Source: a virus
Length of the DNA: 41,753 nucleotides
Reading direction: 5' to 3' (one strand)
Virus record (IMG/VR): IMGVR_UViG_3300009167_000012
Location: 1 to 41,753 of that record
Shown: positions 1 through 7,455 of the stretch, piece after piece
Numbering within the stretch: the first letter of the stretch is position 1
How the letters are laid out: each line of letters starts with the position of its first letter
Notes under the pieces: generated by a model
Told to the model about the DNA's origin: nothing
Databases searched by the model: none
What the model saw: only the letters and a program-made list of their open reading frames with translations
Made by a program: the position numbers and the translations under genes

Positions 1-26
1 CGTGTTAGGTCGTGCCGCATGTGCGA

Positions 27-842
27 TCAGCGCCGTGCACGCCGCCCGCGACCGCCAAACGTCGCGATCGAGCGGCTTGGCGATGGCTCGGTCGTGCGCA
101 TCCAGCCGCTTCCGGATGAGATGGTTCCGCCCGATGCAGCCACTCTAAGCTTAGATCTTACACCTGCTGTGCCGCCGCTCACTGTGTTGCCGACTGCTGC
201 AACGTTGCGCGTCGTCGGATCCAGCTGTCCCGGAGGTGCGAAGGACCCGTTGGCCGACCCAGCGCCTGATAGCGTGTGGAGGTTCCCGGAGCTGTCTAAA
301 GTCGGCGCTGCAGCTTCGAGCTGCCACCACGCATACACATTGCTGGGCGCGTTTTGTGGTCGCCAGTAGAGTTGCTCGGTCGCGAGCTGCGCGGGAGATA
401 GCGCGACGCCTTGCCAGACTTTGACCTGCGCGAGCTCGACGGTGCTGGTGCCAGAGAGCGCGCCGATCGTGACCGTGTCGTACGAGCCCGACATAGCCAT
501 CGCTTTGGATGTGATTTCGTTGCCGTCCAAGTACGCGCGCGCGATGGCGCCGTCGTACGTGAGCGACATGAAGCTCCAGTCGCCGGTGACTACAGCGTCG
601 CTCTCGTTCAGGAGGTTGGAGCCGTCGCCGGATCGCCAGCGCAGCATGGGGCCGGCTGAGTAGCCGATGCGGATTGCGCGCGAAACGCCGGGGTTGGCCG
701 ACTGGCTGGCGAAGAACAGGTCGCCGTCGCCGCCCGCGTTGGATACGTTGTAGATCCAGCCACAGACCGTGTAGCCGGCCGCGGGGTTGAGCGCGAACGA
801 CGCTGCCGTGACGGATGTGGTGTTGGTGAATCGCTGGCTCAT
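27..842 (-). CDS. LamG-like tail/receptor-binding protein with C-terminal repeats (short paralogue)
   Basis: The first about 165 residues look like a LamG/concanavalin-A-like jelly-roll: a probable carbohydrate-binding fold, with the segment YDGAIARAYLDGNEI typical of the 'Y-DG...-YVDG' strand pair of this family. After it come two degenerate copies of the 20-residue repeat that fills the next gene upstream (VAAVGNTVSGGTAGV, then VAASGGTISSG). The C-terminus is an Arg-rich tail after a TEPSPS motif, and the neighbour has an equivalent tail. It starts at an ATG overlapping the upstream stop by four bases (ATGA), so the two genes are probably translationally coupled. Likely a tail-tip or tail-fibre component. 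The fold assignment is from sequence pattern only. Confidence 0.7.
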   Translation of the reverse strand: MSQRFTNTTSVTAASFALNPAAGYTVCGWIYNVSNAGGDGDLFFASQSANPGVSRAIRIGYSAGPMLRWRSGDGSNLLNESDAVVTGDWSFMSLTYDGAIARAYLDGNEITSKAMAMSGSYDTVTIGALSGTSTVELAQVKVWQGVALSPAQLATEQLYWRPQNAPSNVYAWWQLEAAAPTLDSSGNLHTLSGAGSANGSFAPPGQLDPTTRNVAAVGNTVSGGTAGVRSKLRVAASGGTISSGSGWMRTTEPSPSRSIATFGGRGRRARR

Positions 843-2650
843 CTTCGGGGCTGCCTTCTCAGTCGACGGTTTCCCGAAGAACCTCCGCCGCCACCTGGCG
901 ACGGTGCGTTGGTTCGGACGAACGCGTAACCGTTGGATGTCGTGTCGCCGCTAGCAGCGACACGGAAGCGCTGCCGTACGGTGGCGGCACCGTTGCTTAT
1001 GGTGTCGCCCACGGCCTGCACGCGTAGGTTAGCGGCGGGGGTGACGTTGGCCTGGCCGTACGAAACGGTGTCACCCACGGCCTGCACGCGGTACGTCAAG
1101 TCAGCGAACGCGCCGCCGTTGCTCACGGTGTCGCCGGCAGCCTGGACGCGCTGCTTCAGGCTCACGACGGCCGCGCCGTTCGAGGCGGTGTCACCCACCC
1201 CCGCGACGCGCGCGCTCAGGTTCGTGTTGGCCGAGCCGTCAGACCGGGTGTCTCCGGTCGCCTGGACGCGATATGGCTGGAGTCGGACCGCGGCTGCGCC
1301 GTTTGACACGGTGTCGCCTGCCGCAGCCACACGCGAGCGCTGGGCCACCGTAGCGCTGCCGTTGCTGGCCGTGTCGCCCGCTGCCTGCAATCGGAGCTTC
1401 TGGCCGACTGCAGCGGTGCCGCCTGACGTCGTGTCTCCGGTGGCGTGGATGTTCAACGCGGCCGTGTTCTGGGCGATCGTGGCCGTTCCGTTCGAGACCG
1501 TGTCACCGAGGGCTTGGACGCGGAGCTTTAGCGCGAGGCTCGCGGAGCCGTCCGTGTTCGTGTTGCCGAGCGCAGCGACCTTGGATCGCATGCGAACGAC
1601 GGCCGTACCCTCAGAGGTCGTGTTGCCAGTCGCTGCAACGCCCGCGCTCAGCTTGACCGCGGCCGTTCCTTCGCTGGTCGTGTCTCCGGTCGCCGCCGTG
1701 CGCTGCGTCTGGCGCACGACTGCGGACCCGTTCGAGGTCGTATCGCCGACAGCTGCAACGCGGCTTCTCTCTCGGACCGTAGCTGTGCCATTGCTCGTGG
1801 TATCGCCAGTGGCTGCAACGCGCCTGCGCTCGCGTACAACGGCTGAGCCGTTAGTCGTCGTGTTGCCAGTCGCTTGCACTCGCTGGCGAACGCGTACAAC
1901 CGCGGTGCCGTTGCTGACTGTGTCGCCTGTAGCAGCGACGTTGAGCGGCGGATTCTCCGGCTGCGGCGGGTTGTCGGCCGTGGAGTAGGTAAACCCTGTC
2001 CCGCCACCGTTCACAGCGGCTAGGTTGTTGCCGCTACCGCTGGTGTCTGCCGCGGCGCCTTCAGCGGTTCCTCCGGTGGAGTTTGTGTCCATCCGGTAGA
2101 AGCCAAGGCAGTTGCTTGTCACCGACTGGACCCGGTAACTCGCCATCTGCAAGACTTCGCCAGCCGTTAGCGCTCTGTTGTAGAGCGCTAAGTCTGCGAA
2201 CTTGCCGGTGCCAACGGCGCCGAACGCGCCAGCCGTATCAGTGCCAACGAACGAGGTCGTGGAACTGATGGTCCCGATAGACACACCGTCGATGTAGTAC
2301 TCAGCGATCTGCGTGGTGGCGTTGTAGACCATGCAGAGGTGACGCCACGTAGTGGTGTCACCGAACGAACCTGCGTGAGAAACCTTGTTGTACGTGCCGC
2401 CAGTACTGAACCGTGCGCCACGACTGCGGTTTGTGCCGTCAGGGTCGCTCGCCAAGCGGCCAACAAAGCTGCCTGATGTGGCGGCGGATGTACAAAGCAC
2501 CGCGGCGAAGTAGCTCGCGGTTGTCGTCGTGGTGGTCCACTTGACGCGCACCATGATCGTATGGCTGCCGCGCACGTCGGCGCCGGTGATGTTGTCTTTC
2601 GACAAGTAGTGGCCAGAGCCACCCCACGGGCACACCATGACTACAGCCAT
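839..2650 (-). CDS. LamG-domain protein with 17 tandem 20-residue repeats (tail fibre/adhesin-like)
   Basis: Residues 1-180 resemble a LamG/ConA-like lectin domain (for example AEYYIDGVSIGTISS followed by DLALYNRALTAGEV, the usual end of such domains). Residues 236-580 are 17 tandem copies of about 20 residues with the core RVAATGDTTSNGTAVVR. The invariant part is the G-D/N-T..(S/T).G.A core, while the residues joining repeats vary in charge. The protein ends with a Gly-rich stretch and an Arg-rich tail (GNRRLRRQPRR). AAGGAG lies nine bases before the ATG. It is followed by a shorter paralogue, and both lie at the distal end of the structural operon, where receptor-binding proteins usually are. 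The repeat probably forms a beta-structured shaft; this is inference. Confidence 0.75.
   Translation of the reverse strand: MAVVMVCPWGGSGHYLSKDNITGADVRGSHTIMVRVKWTTTTTTASYFAAVLCTSAATSGSFVGRLASDPDGTNRSRGARFSTGGTYNKVSHAGSFGDTTTWRHLCMVYNATTQIAEYYIDGVSIGTISSTTSFVGTDTAGAFGAVGTGKFADLALYNRALTAGEVLQMASYRVQSVTSNCLGFYRMDTNSTGGTAEGAAADTSGSGNNLAAVNGGGTGFTYSTADNPPQPENPPLNVAATGDTVSNGTAVVRVRQRVQATGNTTTNGSAVVRERRRVAATGDTTSNGTATVRERSRVAAVGDTTSNGSAVVRQTQRTAATGDTTSEGTAAVKLSAGVAATGNTTSEGTAVVRMRSKVAALGNTNTDGSASLALKLRVQALGDTVSNGTATIAQNTAALNIHATGDTTSGGTAAVGQKLRLQAAGDTASNGSATVAQRSRVAAAGDTVSNGAAAVRLQPYRVQATGDTRSDGSANTNLSARVAGVGDTASNGAAVVSLKQRVQAAGDTVSNGGAFADLTYRVQAVGDTVSYGQANVTPAANLRVQAVGDTISNGAATVRQRFRVAASGDTTSNGYAFVRTNAPSPGGGGGSSGNRRLRRQPRR
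911..1945 (-). repeat. Tandem 60-bp coding repeat, 17 units
   Basis: The DNA has a 60-base period encoding the 20-residue repeat of the LamG protein. Units are diverged, with conserved blocks such as the complement of GGCGACACC. Two units are slightly longer (one has NTAALN, another TPAANL, inserted at the joint). A long open frame on the opposite strand (933-1988) is a by-product of the periodicity. Confidence 0.9.
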
Positions 2651-2663
2651 CGATCAGGTCTCC

Positions 2664-2915
2664 TTACGCAGGCTCGCCCGCTAGGTCCGCTTGCGCGTTG
2701 TACGCATCGGCCTGGTCGGACGCGGCGTCGCTCTGAAAGAACGAGCGTTGCGCCTGGTCGCATGCGGCGATTGCCGCTTGAAGCTCTGCAGCGGTGGCCG
2801 TGTTGCTCTGCGGCAAGAGCGCGGCCGCGTCGTCCTGCAACTTGCCCAGCTTCGCGAGCGCCTTGGCTTGGCGATCGAAGTTCTTGGCGAGCTTCCTAAG
2901 TGGCGTGTGTGCCAT
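2664..2915 (-). CDS. Small Ala/Gln-rich helical protein, unknown function
   Basis: An 83-residue protein, predicted mostly helical (KNFDRQAKALAKLGKLQDDAAAL then AAELQAAIAACDQAQRS), with no recognisable catalytic motif. I place the start at the inner ATG (2915): GGAGG lies six bases before it, whereas it directly abuts the outer ATG at 2921. The start lies inside the end of the upstream gene. It sits between tail-protein genes, so a minor structural or chaperone role is possible. I do not recognise the family. Confidence 0.6.
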   Translation of the reverse strand: MAHTPLRKLAKNFDRQAKALAKLGKLQDDAAALLPQSNTATAAELQAAIAACDQAQRSFFQSDAASDQADAYNAQADLAGEPA

Positions 2916-3336
2916 CGGCATCCTCCGGATCAGTGTCGAGTTGTTCGTCGAGCTCGCGCTGTTTCTTCGTCGGGCGCTCGTACACGCCGCCCCACGCTTG
3001 GACGCGGAACGTCTGCGGCAGCACTTCGAAGTGCCGCTCTAAAATGGCGTTGTCGATGATGTATTCGCGACCAGGAATGGTCTGGCGGAGCCACTTGCCG
3101 ATCTTCTCGACGTCCTCCGCTGCGATGCTGCTGTCGGCGGCGAGTACCTGCAGAGCTTTGGTGATGACGCTTTCCTCGATTCGGCTGGCGTAGATGCCCG
3201 AGCCGTCTGGGTAGCGAACGACGTGGAACTGCGGGTCGCTGGGATAGCCCCAGGTCGTTGGAGTAAAGACCTCCACATCGACCTGAGGCTGCTCGTCCAG
3301 CGCCAACCTCTCGCGATAGCGTGTTGGTGCAGTCAT
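2896..3336 (-). CDS. Hypothetical protein in the tail module
   Basis: 146 residues, acidic at the C-terminus (LDEQLDTDPEDADG). The N-terminal half looks like beta strands (VDVEVFTPTTWGYPSDPQFHVVRYPDG) and a helix follows (AAEDVEKIGKWLRQT). No family recognised. The ATG lies one base after the upstream stop and has no strong ribosome-binding site, so it is probably translated by coupling. Position among minor tail genes suggests a virion or assembly role. Confidence 0.6.
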   Translation of the reverse strand: MTAPTRYRERLALDEQPQVDVEVFTPTTWGYPSDPQFHVVRYPDGSGIYASRIEESVITKALQVLAADSSIAAEDVEKIGKWLRQTIPGREYIIDNAILERHFEVLPQTFRVQAWGGVYERPTKKQRELDEQLDTDPEDADGTHAT

Positions 3337-3337
3337 A

Positions 3338-3778
3338 TCAGGTCGGCGTCAGGGTGAACTGCAGGTCGCCCGCGAGCGATTCCAGGGTGATGCCGGCCGC
3401 GTTGACTGCGCGCGGCACTGACACGCCCATGGCGCCGATGAACACGGCTTCTGTGCGCGTGGTCGCGTGGTTGAAGACGCCGACGACCGGAAGCGTACTC
3501 GCGCCGGTCGACCACGCAGCGGAACTCGCGCCCCAGTTGAACGTCGCAGAGTTGGCGAGCACAGCAGGCTGTCCCGCTGTCGGTGTTGGCGGAGAAGTCC
3601 ACGTGAGGTTAGGCGGCGTGTAACCTCCCGTCGCAGTCGGTTCGGCGAGACCCGATGCATCATCCGCGATCGTCGCCGTTGACATCGCCGCGTACCACAC
3701 CGTGGGCGACGCTGCCGGCGTGGCGTTGCCAACGTACTTCAAACATTCGACGCGCATGCGCCGTCCGAGACCTTGCAT
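3338..3778 (-). CDS. Phage tail fibre-like structural protein
   Basis: 146 residues. The segment WYAAMSTATIADDASGLAEP followed by GGYTPPNLTWTSPP resembles the small phage tail proteins that start with 'LYVALHTADP...EPTGGGYAR' and continue with a 'F.WG...G.ITHVGVF...T' beta region, here NWGASSAAWSTGASTLPVVGVF. These proteins are typically minor tail or fibre subunits. AGGAG lies eight bases before the ATG. It heads a run of small structural genes. Family assignment is by motif resemblance only. Confidence 0.65.
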   Translation of the reverse strand: MQGLGRRMRVECLKYVGNATPAASPTVWYAAMSTATIADDASGLAEPTATGGYTPPNLTWTSPPTPTAGQPAVLANSATFNWGASSAAWSTGASTLPVVGVFNHATTRTEAVFIGAMGVSVPRAVNAAGITLESLAGDLQFTLTPT

Positions 3779-3807
3779 AACCGTTTCTCCTGACTGTTAG
3801 AGGACCT

Positions 3808-4149
3808 TCACGGCCCGGAAAAGAAGATGTAGACGCTGCCGGCCGTGTCGCCGATCACGCGAAACCCTGTGTGTCCTGCTCGCAAGATGAAGTCTTGCCA
3901 GCCGTCTGTTGGTTCAAACAACGCGTCACCCGCTGTCGCCGCGCCAACGTCCGCATCGCCGAACACGATGTGACAGTTCGCTGTGACTTTGACCGACATG
4001 TAGATCGGCGGGTTCTTCTCGCGCGAGTCTGCAGCTCGCAGCTGCTGAAACGTGCTCGAGATCGTGGTGTAGTCGAACTTGACCGTAGAGCCAGGACCAC
4101 CCGGGCTGTATCGGTCGGCTGCGGATGCTGTATCGAGGCCCATGATCAC
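3808..4149 (-). CDS. Small structural protein (decoration/tail type), unknown
   Basis: 113 residues with a mostly beta pattern, including CHIVFGDADVGAATAGDALF and GFRVIGDTAGSVYIFFSG. Similar small 'fv-GD...G..v' proteins occur in podovirus structural modules, but I cannot name the family. The start used is a GTG overlapping the upstream stop (GTGA), with GGAG four bases before it. An ATG two codons later (4143) is a real alternative, ten bases from the same GGAG. Confidence 0.6.
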   Translation of the reverse strand: MIMGLDTASAADRYSPGGPGSTVKFDYTTISSTFQQLRAADSREKNPPIYMSVKVTANCHIVFGDADVGAATAGDALFEPTDGWQDFILRAGHTGFRVIGDTAGSVYIFFSGP

Positions 4150-5885
4150 TCTTCTCCGAAGCTGTACGTTATGCCGCTCTGCGGCCGTGACATCTGAGCG
4201 CTCTCGCTTTCGAGGTCGCGCATCAACTTGCGAAACATCGGCTCTTTGCCGAGGTTCGTGATCTTCGCGTCGAGCGCGGAATCGTTGGGGTCGAGCATCG
4301 CTGCGTATGGCCCGAGCTTGGCCGGATTGGACCGGAGCGTTTCGCGCACAAGCTTGTGCCCGACTGCGACGTCAGCGCCCGGCTCTTGCTGCTGCGAGCG
4401 GCGGGCGGTCGCGTCCATTGCCGCGCCGCGCATGGCAGGAAGCGCTCGATCAGCGGCGCCTCCGAGCCCCTGTAGCGCTCGCATCATGTTCGCGTCTATG
4501 TCAGCGCCACGCGTGCCCAGTGTTTGGCGGATGCCCGCGTTCGTGCCCGTGAGCGCTGCTCCACCGCCCGCGAGCAACGCTGTGTCGAGCGGGTCTTGTC
4601 CGGTCGCCACGCCGCCAAGCGCTCCGATGCCGCCGCCTGCAATAGCGCTCGCGATGATCGCGGGCGCGCCGCCGCTTTGCTCGCCGCCCGCTTTGTCCGT
4701 AAGCGACTTCAGCAGCGTTGCCAGCTCGCTGTATTGCTGGTTCTCCGCCTGGTACTCGTCGTAACGCGGAGTGGTCTGCATGATGCCGTGGAGCTCGTCG
4801 CGCATGAAACCGCCCGCGGTCGCGTTCGCCTGAGCGCTCGCTTTCTCGGGGACCGTTCCGGCTTTGCCTACGTGGCCTTTGGCCTGCAGGTTCGACTTGT
4901 TCGTGATGACGTCCCGCAGACTCTGCGCCGGGTCGGCCTTCGCGATCAGACCGGCCGATTCGCGGAATGCGTTCGCGGCTTGGACGTCCTCCTGCGAGCG
5001 CGCGTTCCGCAGCATGGCGTCGGCCTCTTGCGCCATCCTTTGCGAAACCGATGCGTCGACTAGTGGAGCTACTTTGCCCCGTCCCATTTGCTCAGCCTCG
5101 GCCACCATGTCGCCCAGTCGGCCGCCGCTAGCTGCGAGCTTGTCCTCGACCACGCGGGCGTGCCCGAGCGAGTCCATGCCCAGGGGCGGGCTCGGGCTGT
5201 ACTTCTCAAGCAAGCGCCCGGGATCGTCGATCGCGTCGAGGCCGTAGACCTTCGCCGCCGCCTTAGCGTCAGCGGCGGTCCCGCCCGCGACGACGTTGCG
5301 CCACCTGTCAGCCATGCGCCCTGCGCCTTGTCCGATCGCGCCGGCCACATCTCCGGCTGCTCCGAGCACGACGCTTGCGCCTGCGCCGCGCATAATCTCG
5401 TTCGCGACGTCCGAAAGGCTCCCGCCCTTGTCGACCGCGTCTCTGACGCCAGTCACTGCGCCCTGTGCGCCGCCCTCGAGCACGCGATTGCCTACGCTGG
5501 CGAGAGCACGGGCACCCAGGCCAGCGCCTTTCGCAGCTGCAAAGGGGCCCGACATCATGCCCATGTACAGGTCGGACGGCCCGAGCGCGTTCTCAGGGTG
5601 CACGCCTTGGGCGTTCATCCGCGCCTGATATTCAGCCGCTTGCTGCTGCGCTGGACCGTTCAGCAGCTGACGGGCAAACCCACGCACCCCGCCCTCCTCC
5701 TGCGGCGGCGGCTTGGATGCAGGGTCGTAGCCGACGAAGCTCGGCGCCTCGGGGATCTCCGGGTCCTGCGACGGGAGGTTCCGCGCCTCGTCCATCGCGA
5801 GCAGCCGATCGAGCTCGCTCTCGCCACCCTGCGACCGACGCAGGTTATCCTCGTCCTGCGCGATCAAGTCGTCGAGCGCACCCAT
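4146..5885 (-). CDS. Internal virion / DNA-ejection-type protein 3
   Basis: 579 residues rich in Ala, Gly and Gln. Several Gly/Ala hydrophobic stretches could insert in membranes (around residues 105-125, 165-190 and 400-440, for example PAIIASAIAGGGIGALGGVA), separated by long helical charged stretches. This is the usual look of podovirus internal or ejection proteins that build a trans-envelope channel, and it is the third of three such genes between the nozzle gene and the fibre genes. The start ATG overlaps the upstream stop by one base (TGATG), with GAGGTG five bases ahead. No catalytic motif was seen. Confidence 0.6.
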   Translation of the reverse strand: MGALDDLIAQDEDNLRRSQGGESELDRLLAMDEARNLPSQDPEIPEAPSFVGYDPASKPPPQEEGGVRGFARQLLNGPAQQQAAEYQARMNAQGVHPENALGPSDLYMGMMSGPFAAAKGAGLGARALASVGNRVLEGGAQGAVTGVRDAVDKGGSLSDVANEIMRGAGASVVLGAAGDVAGAIGQGAGRMADRWRNVVAGGTAADAKAAAKVYGLDAIDDPGRLLEKYSPSPPLGMDSLGHARVVEDKLAASGGRLGDMVAEAEQMGRGKVAPLVDASVSQRMAQEADAMLRNARSQEDVQAANAFRESAGLIAKADPAQSLRDVITNKSNLQAKGHVGKAGTVPEKASAQANATAGGFMRDELHGIMQTTPRYDEYQAENQQYSELATLLKSLTDKAGGEQSGGAPAIIASAIAGGGIGALGGVATGQDPLDTALLAGGGAALTGTNAGIRQTLGTRGADIDANMMRALQGLGGAADRALPAMRGAAMDATARRSQQQEPGADVAVGHKLVRETLRSNPAKLGPYAAMLDPNDSALDAKITNLGKEPMFRKLMRDLESESAQMSRPQSGITYSFGEE

Positions 5886-7447
5886 CAGAGCACCTCAAGC
5901 GAGGGGTTCAGTGCCTTGAGGCGCTTCGCGCGCTCGGGGTCGACCTGCATTGATTCGCCGCCGAGCCGGATCGTAACCATGCCGCCGCTCGGGGCTGGCG
6001 GAGCAGCCGGTTCGGTCGCTGCCGGCTGCGCTCGAGCTCGAGCACGGGGAGCGCTCCGGCGAGGCGCCATCGGTTCGACCCGCTTCGAGCCGTATGGGCC
6101 GAACCCGTATTCGCGCGCGGTGCGCTCATCGGCTGCCACGAGCGCGTCCTGTACGCCCTTCAGCTGGTCGAGCTTGATGTCGCCGCCCGTGAGTAGGCTT
6201 GCGATGTCGAGCGGGCTTGCTTCGGCTGGTAGGCCCAGGAACTTGGCCATTGACTGTCGGTCGCCCTCTTGGATCGTGGCCATGTCGTTTGCTTGTGCGA
6301 ACAAGCCTTCGAGATGCGAGCGCTCAGTGAGCATCCGAGACTTGGCCCGGCCCGGAGTGATTAGCTTCTGGGCTTCCTGCTCGCGGATCGAGACCATCTC
6401 GCCGATCGAATCGACGAGGCCGGCAGAAGCGCGCAGCCGCTTCTGCGCTTCCTTCGAGGCTTCGGGGCTCCGCTTGATGCGGTCCGCGCGCTCCGGGTCG
6501 AGCACCTCACGAGCGAGCGGATCGACGAAGCTCTCGGCGGCGACGTCGCCCTCGGCGCCGAGCCTTCCCGCTGTCGAGCCTGCCGCTTCCTTGGACTTGG
6601 TTTCGGCGGTGACGTCCGCGAGCTCGCTCTCGGTCTTGATTCGAGCTGCCGTGGTTGCCGCCGAGCCAGCGCCCGAGACTGTCGCGGTCGTTGCTGCGGA
6701 AGTCGGCGCCATCTCGGCCTCCGTCTTGATGCGCTGGCCTGTCGATGCCGCGGTCGTGCGCCGCGCCTTTTCGGCTGCGTCGCCCGCTTCGATGTTGGCG
6801 AACGCGTGGTCGACCTCGTGGCCAGTCACGGTGGCGCGATCGCGCAGCGCTGCCGCGGTCATGTTGCCGATCGACGGGTCAACGCCATTGGCGATGAGCT
6901 GGTCGCGCAGCTGCACCGTGCGCGGATCGTCCGGGTTGTGCAGATAGCTGTGTGCATCCTCGGCAAGCTTCGTGCGTCGCGCACCCTGGCTGACTTGCTC
7001 GCCGCGGTACCCCGCGTTCTGATTGGCGAGCCCGATGCGGTCGCGTTCGTTGAGCACGCCGAGCTGCTTGTAGGCGCGATCAAACGCGTTCCCGCCCAGC
7101 GACGACTCGCGCTGCTTGCGCTGCGCCAGCGCATATTCGCGGTCTGCAATCAGCCGCTTCTGGTCTCGGTCAGCGTTTGCGGCAGCCGAAGCGATGCCGG
7201 CTTGTGCGATGCCGCTGATGCCCTGCCCTTTGTTCGTCGCAGCGTCGAGCCCAATCCCGACTGCGCTCGGGAGCACGTCGCGCAGCAGCTGGCCGATGCT
7301 GTAGTCGCTCTGCCCGTTGAGACGGTCGAGCGATTGCGATTCCTCGCCGCGCCACCTGCCTTGCAGCTCCTGATCGCGAGGGTCGGGCGTGTAGCTGCCC
7401 ATCTGCGCCAGGAGTTGTTTGATCTGCTCGTCGTCTTCGCCGTACAT
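5885..7447 (-). CDS. Internal virion-type protein 2
   Basis: 520 residues from the ATG chosen here (7447), which has GAGGG five bases ahead. A TTG four codons upstream is also open but badly spaced. The protein is helical, Ala/Arg/Glu-rich, with repeated 'ATTA-RIKTE(S/A)E' segments in the middle (RIKTEAEMAPTSAAT and RIKTESELADVTAE), and it ends with a compact MVTIRLGGESMQVDPERAKR tail. No enzyme motif. Context and composition suggest an internal core or ejection component. It could instead be a tail-associated coiled-coil protein. Confidence 0.6.
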   Translation of the reverse strand: MYGEDDEQIKQLLAQMGSYTPDPRDQELQGRWRGEESQSLDRLNGQSDYSIGQLLRDVLPSAVGIGLDAATNKGQGISGIAQAGIASAAANADRDQKRLIADREYALAQRKQRESSLGGNAFDRAYKQLGVLNERDRIGLANQNAGYRGEQVSQGARRTKLAEDAHSYLHNPDDPRTVQLRDQLIANGVDPSIGNMTAAALRDRATVTGHEVDHAFANIEAGDAAEKARRTTAASTGQRIKTEAEMAPTSAATTATVSGAGSAATTAARIKTESELADVTAETKSKEAAGSTAGRLGAEGDVAAESFVDPLAREVLDPERADRIKRSPEASKEAQKRLRASAGLVDSIGEMVSIREQEAQKLITPGRAKSRMLTERSHLEGLFAQANDMATIQEGDRQSMAKFLGLPAEASPLDIASLLTGGDIKLDQLKGVQDALVAADERTAREYGFGPYGSKRVEPMAPRRSAPRARARAQPAATEPAAPPAPSGGMVTIRLGGESMQVDPERAKRLKALNPSLEVL

Positions 7448-7455
7448 GGAAACCC

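Noticed and set aside
911-1945. Tandem repeats considered as a CRISPR array or diversity-generating target
   Set aside because: Units are contiguous coding repeats without spacers. No Cas gene and no reverse transcriptase or template repeat is present.
933-1988. Long rightward ORF over the LamG repeat region
   Set aside because: It is the antisense image of the 60-base repeats; no ribosome-binding site, and the - strand protein has a recognisable domain.
5088-6947. 619-codon rightward ORF opposite the internal-virion genes
   Set aside because: Antisense shadow of two leftward genes, low-complexity Ala/Ser/Arg product.
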